In this document: positions 5,390-8,563 of the stretch, one piece after another | Layout of the letters: the number at the start of each line of letters is the position of its first letter | Position numbering within the stretch: position 1 is the stretch's first letter | Source: Geminicoccaceae bacterium | GTDB taxonomy: Bacteria > Pseudomonadota > Alphaproteobacteria > Geminicoccales > Geminicoccaceae | Reading direction: 5' to 3' | Length of the DNA stretch: 8,563 nucleotides | Assembly: GCA_030824835.1 (NCBI GenBank) | Contig: JAPJRA010000121.1 | Location: 1 to 8,563 of the forward strand | Notes under the pieces: generated by a model | Databases searched by the model: none | Told to the model about the DNA's origin: nothing | The model's input: only the letters and a program-made list of their open reading frames with translations | Program-made: the position numbers and the translations under genes

Positions 5390-6570
5390 GGCGCCGGCAC
5401 CGTTTGGGTCAGCTGCCAATACAGAGTCTCCCACTGATCGGCGACCGCCTCGGTCGCGAACTGGCTGACATAAGCGGCAGCATTTCGGCCGAGGGTGGCG
5501 CGCTGCCGAGCATTGGCCAACAATGTGACCATGCTGTCCGCAAGCGCGACATGGTCGTCGGGTTGGACCGTCACGCCGCTTGCATCGTTGATGAATTCCG
5601 GCAGCGCGCGGCTATGGGCGCCTATCACCGGTAGACCGCACGCCATGGCCTGTAGCATCGCCATGCCCTGGGTCTCGGAGGTGCTCATCGTGACGAACAG
5701 CTCGCAAGCCTGCAGCACCTTGGCGAGTCTTCTCTTGTCGAGGGTACCAAGGAAGCGAACATTTCGGTCAATATCGAGTTCCGCCGCGAGCTTGCGGAGA
5801 TGCGCCTGATGCGAGCCGTGTCCCGCCAGCACAAGCTCGATCGAGCCGAACTGCCGGCGGACCAGCGGTAACGCCCGGATGACCGCGTCGATGTTCTTTT
5901 CGATGCCCAGGCGACCCGCATAACAGAGCGTCGTCTCACCAAATCCAAGCTCAGCCTTCAACGCACGTCTACAGTCCGATGTTACAGGCAAGAAGGTCTT
6001 TATGTCAATTGGGTTTGAAATTACCGCTTGTCGTGGTGACAGCGTCGACACATCAAGGTCACTAAAGACAGATATTGATGGGGCTGTAATAAAATCGCAA
6101 CGATCATAGTACCAGCGAACATAATTTACTGCCCACTTCATCTTTATCGGAAGGTAATTATCAAACGCTTTGATCGCCATGTGATTGGTGCCAACGACAG
6201 GTATATTCAGGAGCTTGCCCGCGAGTAACGCCTCGAGCCCGACGCCGAAAAAAGTCTGCGTGTGGATCACATCGGGACGTGATGCCCCAAGGAACCGCAT
6301 CCAACCCCACGGCCGGGGCACCACCAGCCTGGACTGGGCAGTCGAACTGGGGAAGGGCAACGACGGCAGGCGAATGATGCGCACCTTGCGGCCGAGTTCG
6401 GGGTCGTTCGGCAAAGCCGCACCGCGCCGATAGTCCGCCGGGGAATAGCGCGGCACGTAGAAATCGACGTGATGGCCGCGACCCGCCATGGCAGCGGCCA
6501 ACGCTTCGATCGAATCCTGAATGCCGCCGAGCTCCGGATAGAAATGGTCCGAGAAAACGGCGATCCTCAC
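5386..6570 (-). CDS. Family 4 glycosyltransferase (GT-B fold)
   Basis: 394 residues, full length for GT4. It starts at GTG 6570, overlapping the dedA stop as GTGA, with no visible ribosome binding site, which suggests translational coupling. The N-terminal acceptor domain begins MRIAVFSDHFYPELGGIQDSI with the usual GGxxxxxxxLA glycine pair, and VIHTQTFFGVGLEALLAGKL (101-120). The C-terminal nucleotide-sugar domain has YAGRLGIEKNID (217-228), LVLAGHGSH (247-254), VRFLGTLDK (271-279) and SETQGMAMLQAMACG (298-312). Glu299 fills the first place of the EX7E motif but the second is Gln307, which is unusual. It resembles retaining hexosyl- or mannosyltransferases that build glycolipids or lipid-linked glycans (PimB or MgtA type); the substrate cannot be assigned. 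The part encoding about residues 131-210 is much lower in GC than its surroundings. It lies between dedA and a GT2 gene, both overlapped by 4 bases. Confidence 0.9.
   Translation of the reverse strand: MRIAVFSDHFYPELGGIQDSIEALAAAMAGRGHHVDFYVPRYSPADYRRGAALPNDPELGRKVRIIRLPSLPFPSSTAQSRLVVPRPWGWMRFLGASRPDVIHTQTFFGVGLEALLAGKLLNIPVVGTNHMAIKAFDNYLPIKMKWAVNYVRWYYDRCDFITAPSISVFSDLDVSTLSPRQAVISNPIDIKTFLPVTSDCRRALKAELGFGETTLCYAGRLGIEKNIDAVIRALPLVRRQFGSIELVLAGHGSHQAHLRKLAAELDIDRNVRFLGTLDKRRLAKVLQACELFVTMSTSETQGMAMLQAMACGLPVIGAHSRALPEFINDASGVTVQPDDHVALADSMVTLLANARQRATLGRNAAAYVSQFATEAVADQWETLYWQLTQTVPAP
5941..6180. other. Low-GC patch inside the GT4 gene
   Basis: Counted by hand, the four 60-base lines 5941-6180 are 48, 47, 40 and 37% GC, about 43% overall. 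The next lines 6181-6300 are 57-58%, and a typical coding line at 7501-7560 is 65%. The frame stays open and the protein remains family-like, so this is not a broken gene. It covers roughly residues 131-210, the acceptor-domain end and the linker to the donor domain. Gene conversion from a lower-GC relative, or relaxed codon choice, could explain it. Confidence 0.7.
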
Positions 6571-7154
6571 GACGTCGGCGACCGGGTCTCGCGCCGCGCG
6601 AAGATAATGACGACGAGAACGGCGCCCACGGCCAGCAGGGCGAGCGGCAGATAGGCGAAGCTGCCCGTCAGCTGCAGCAACCCCTGGCCGAGATAGTAGC
6701 CGAGCAGCAGCAGCACGGCGGATTTGGGAATGGTCGTGACCAGATTGATCAGCAGGAATTCAAGATAGTTCATGCGCGCCGCTCCGGCCGCGATCAGCAC
6801 CAGTGCGCCGATCGAGTGCGTGAGCTTGCCCACGGCCAGCGTGGCGCGACTCCTGGACACGAAGCGCGACCGCAACCGCGCCAACCTGTCGGGAGTCAGC
6901 CCGACCCATCTTCTGCCATAGCGCGTCAGCAGCGAGGTGCCCCAGCGGCCCAGCGAATAGAACACCGTGTCACCGATCAGGTCACCCAGCACGACGACGA
7001 CCAAGACCGTCCAGCCATCGAGATAGCCAGCAGCCGTCATGCTGCCGGCGAGAACGGTGACGATGGGGCCTTCGACGATGGCGAGTGGCAGCAGGAGCAA
7101 AATGCCGTCGGCAATCAGCCAAGCTTGAAGCTGGGCTACCGACCAAGCTTCCAC
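6567..7154 (-). CDS. DedA-family (VTT domain) inner-membrane protein
   Basis: 195 residues from GTG 7154; an in-frame stop 18 bases upstream leaves no earlier start. The protein is strongly hydrophobic, with likely membrane or re-entrant segments at about residues 18-40, 46-66, 114-125, 134-157 and 166-187, and a short basic tail. The family pattern is visible as IVEGPIVTVLAG (26-37), LGDLIGDTVFYSLGRWG (56-72), a basic amphipathic loop (78-105) and AVGKLTHSIGALVLIAAGAARM (107-128). DedA proteins are implicated in returning undecaprenyl phosphate or phospholipids across the inner membrane, and in membrane homeostasis. This copy has Lys110 and His113 in a GKLTH segment where many members have an Arg-containing GRFIPxxR-like segment, so it is a divergent subgroup. 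It overlaps the GT4 gene by GTGA, suggesting work on a lipid carrier used by the two glycosyltransferases. Family call strong; role inferred. Confidence 0.85.
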   Translation of the reverse strand: MEAWSVAQLQAWLIADGILLLLPLAIVEGPIVTVLAGSMTAAGYLDGWTVLVVVVLGDLIGDTVFYSLGRWGTSLLTRYGRRWVGLTPDRLARLRSRFVSRSRATLAVGKLTHSIGALVLIAAGAARMNYLEFLLINLVTTIPKSAVLLLLGYYLGQGLLQLTGSFAYLPLALLAVGAVLVVIIFARRETRSPTS

Positions 7155-7178
7155 GGCGCCGCTAGGCCCTCACGCCGT

Positions 7179-7202
7179 CGGCCCGAGCCGCCGGGCGCCC
7201 GG
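7179..7202. repeat. GC-rich palindromes in the thiL-dedA gap
   Basis: The 59-bp gap between thiL and dedA holds two adjacent palindromes: CGGC-CCGA-GCCG (7179-7190), a 4-bp stem with a 4-base loop, and CCGGGCGCCCGG (7191-7202), a perfect 12-bp self-complementary run. No T-run follows on the minus strand, so a classical intrinsic terminator is unlikely. They may act as an mRNA processing or pause site, or simply reflect high GC. Confidence 0.4.
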
Positions 7203-7213
7203 AGACGATGCCA

Positions 7214-8176
7214 TCAGAAATGCGTCCAGCCGCCATGCTCAACGACGATCTCATTTCCCGCGCCATCGTGCACCTTCACGCCCGAGCCCCTGCTGATGCT
7301 GCCAATTAGCGTGAGCGGATGATCGAGCTGCGCTGCCAGGGCCGAGATCTCGAGGCGCCGGTCCACGGGGCCGGTGAAGAGGATCTCGTAATCGTCGCCA
7401 CCGGCCAAGGCAGCCTCGCGCGCACCAGGCACCCCACGCGCGACCAATGACAGCGGAAGGGCCGAGGCGTCGAGAGTGGCCGCAACGGCCGAGGTCGCGC
7501 AGATATGGCCAAGGTCGGCCACGAGCCCGTCGGAGACGTCGATGGCAGCAGTGGCGAGTCCGCGCAGTGCCTTCCCCAATGCCAGGCGCGGGCGCGGGGT
7601 GCGGTAGCGGTCCACGAGCGTCAGCGCCTCGTCCTCGGCGACCGCAAGCCCGCGCAAGACACGCAGCCCGATTGCGGAATCGCCAAGCGTGCCCGAGACC
7701 CAGATATCATCGCCGGGCATGGCGCCGGAGCGCAACAAGGCCTGACCCTTAGGCACCGTGCCCAGGATGGTGAGGGTCAAAGTCAGCGGACCGGGCGTCG
7801 AAACGGTATCACCGCCAAGCAGATGGCAGCCGAAGCGCCGTTGATCGGCCAGCAGCCCGGCGGCGAAGCGGCGCAACCAACTGTCATCGACGGCAGGTGA
7901 GCACGCCAGAACCGTCAGATAGCCCAACGGTTCGGCTCCCATCGCCGCAAGGTCCGACAGGTTGACCCGCAACAGCTTGCCCGCGACCAGCTCCGCCGGG
8001 TCATCCGCCAGGAAGTGGACGTCGGCCACGATCGCATCCTTGGCGATGACCAGCTGAAGGCCAGCCGGTATGTCGACCAGTGCGGCATCGTCGGTGAGGC
8101 CAAGTGCGCCTGGATAGTCGCAGGCCAGGGGTTTCAGCAGACGCTCGATCAGCTGGAACTCGCCCATGTGGGTCAC
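7214..8176 (-). CDS. thiL: Thiamine-monophosphate kinase
   Basis: 320 residues from GTG 8176, whose GTGA overlaps the nusB stop; ATG 8167 would start at MGEFQLIERL, which fits the usual ThiL N-terminus equally well, so the start is uncertain by three codons. ThiL phosphorylates thiamine monophosphate with ATP to give thiamine diphosphate, the last step of cofactor synthesis, in the cytoplasm. Motifs of the PurM-like fold are GLTDDAAL (26-33; the Asp pair binds magnesium), KDAIVADVHF (46-55), VNLSDLAAMGAEP (71-83), LLGGDTVST (119-127), SGTLGDSAIGL (161-171), AIDVSDGLVADL (211-222) and GGDDYEILF (259-267), with the C-terminal GGWTHF. Length and motif order are normal and no key residue appears missing. 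nusB-thiL is a common neighbourhood in alphaproteobacteria, often downstream of riboflavin synthesis genes. Confidence 0.96.
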   Translation of the reverse strand: MTHMGEFQLIERLLKPLACDYPGALGLTDDAALVDIPAGLQLVIAKDAIVADVHFLADDPAELVAGKLLRVNLSDLAAMGAEPLGYLTVLACSPAVDDSWLRRFAAGLLADQRRFGCHLLGGDTVSTPGPLTLTLTILGTVPKGQALLRSGAMPGDDIWVSGTLGDSAIGLRVLRGLAVAEDEALTLVDRYRTPRPRLALGKALRGLATAAIDVSDGLVADLGHICATSAVAATLDASALPLSLVARGVPGAREAALAGGDDYEILFTGPVDRRLEISALAAQLDHPLTLIGSISRGSGVKVHDGAGNEIVVEHGGWTHF

Positions 8177-8562
8177 AGGCCGGGATCCACCGTCCTCAAA
8201 CGCGCCGCCAGGCGATCCAGCACGGCGTTGACGAAAGCCGGCTCGTTGGCATCGAAGAACAGGTGGGCGAGTTCGACATACTCGTTGATGACGACCTTGA
8301 CGGGCACGTCGGTGCGCTCGGCGAGCTCAAAGGCACCGGCCCGCAGGCAGGCCCGTAGGAGAAAACCGCACCTGGCCAGCGTCCAGCCTTCGGCCAAGCT
8401 GTCCTCCAGCTCGGGATCGAGCCGGACATGGGCCGCCCAGGCACCCTTGACCAGGATCTGGAACCATTCGCGGTCCACATCCGGTGACGGCCCTTCCTCC
8501 TCGACCGACTCGAACAGGTGGCTCAGGCGATGCTCGCCGAACTCCCGGCAGACGACCTCGGG
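8173..8562 (-). CDS. nusB: Transcription antitermination factor NusB (5' end outside the window)
   Basis: The frame is open through the right edge; 129 C-terminal residues are present, starting PEVVCREFGEHRLSHLFE, and the N-terminus is missing. NusB binds boxA RNA together with NusE (ribosomal protein S10) in the antitermination complex on rRNA operons. The all-helical fold is recognisable from REWFQILVKGAWAAH, ERTDVPVKVVINEYVELAHLFF and FVNAVLDRLAARLR; the VINEYVELA helix and the FVNAVLDRLA helix are the most conserved parts of the family. The second of these, with VPVKVVINEYVE, is typical of alphaproteobacteria. A GTG at 8478 lies inside the gene and is not the start, because family-like sequence continues upstream of it. 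The stop overlaps the thiL GTG start by 4 bases. Confidence 0.93.
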   Translation of the reverse strand, partial: PEVVCREFGEHRLSHLFESVEEEGPSPDVDREWFQILVKGAWAAHVRLDPELEDSLAEGWTLARCGFLLRACLRAGAFELAERTDVPVKVVINEYVELAHLFFDANEPAFVNAVLDRLAARLRTVDPGL

Positions 8563-8563
8563 C

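Noticed and set aside
1..8563. CRISPR array, tRNA, rRNA, insertion sequence or phage genes
   Set aside because: No regularly spaced direct repeats, cloverleaf-like runs, transposase motifs or terminal inverted repeats were found on reading both strands by eye.

Overview
The window looks like a piece of chromosome from a GC-rich alphaproteobacterium, most likely of Rhodospirillales type. The support is a NusB with the alphaproteobacterial-looking C-terminal half (VPVKVVINEYVELAHLFF), nusB followed directly by thiL, frequent GTG starts, and about 65% GC in the coding stretch I counted by hand (7501-7560). No rRNA, tRNA, CRISPR array, insertion sequence or phage gene is visible. The exact taxon cannot be fixed from this sequence.

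Layout from left to right. Bases 2-382 (+) are the C-terminal third of a class III PLP aminotransferase of the omega-amino acid:pyruvate type. It converges, with only 5 bp between stop codons, on a 462-residue membrane-anchored arylsulfotransferase (AssT-like) beta-propeller (388-1776, -). A 370-bp divergent control region follows. It carries a perfect 11-bp inverted repeat and an AT-rich promoter-like stretch. It leads into a secreted formylglycine-type sulfatase resembling N-acetylglucosamine-6-sulfatases (2147-3622, +). A PfkB-type sugar-phosphate kinase (3674-4624, +) lies 51 bp downstream. It converges, with 6 bp between stops, on a five-gene block on the minus strand.

The minus-strand block is transcribed from right to left: nusB (partial, entering from the right edge), thiL, a DedA-family membrane protein, a GT4 glycosyltransferase and a GT2 glycosyltransferase. 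Three of its four junctions are the same 4-base GTGA overlap, in which the next gene's GTG start shares bases with the previous TGA stop. Only thiL-dedA is separated, by 59 bp of GC-rich palindromic sequence. This suggests a housekeeping pair (transcription antitermination and thiamine diphosphate synthesis) with a small membrane-glycan module attached downstream.

Working together: the sulfotransferase-like and sulfatase genes share one control region, and both products are predicted to act outside the cytoplasm on sulfate esters, one moving sulfate between acceptors and the other hydrolysing it. This is the most interesting unit in the window. The DedA-GT4-GT2 trio looks like a lipid-linked or surface glycan module. 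Its GT4 gene contains a conspicuous low-GC patch (about 43% over 5941-6180) and a Gln in place of the second Glu of the EX7E motif. These functional links are inference from gene order and motifs.
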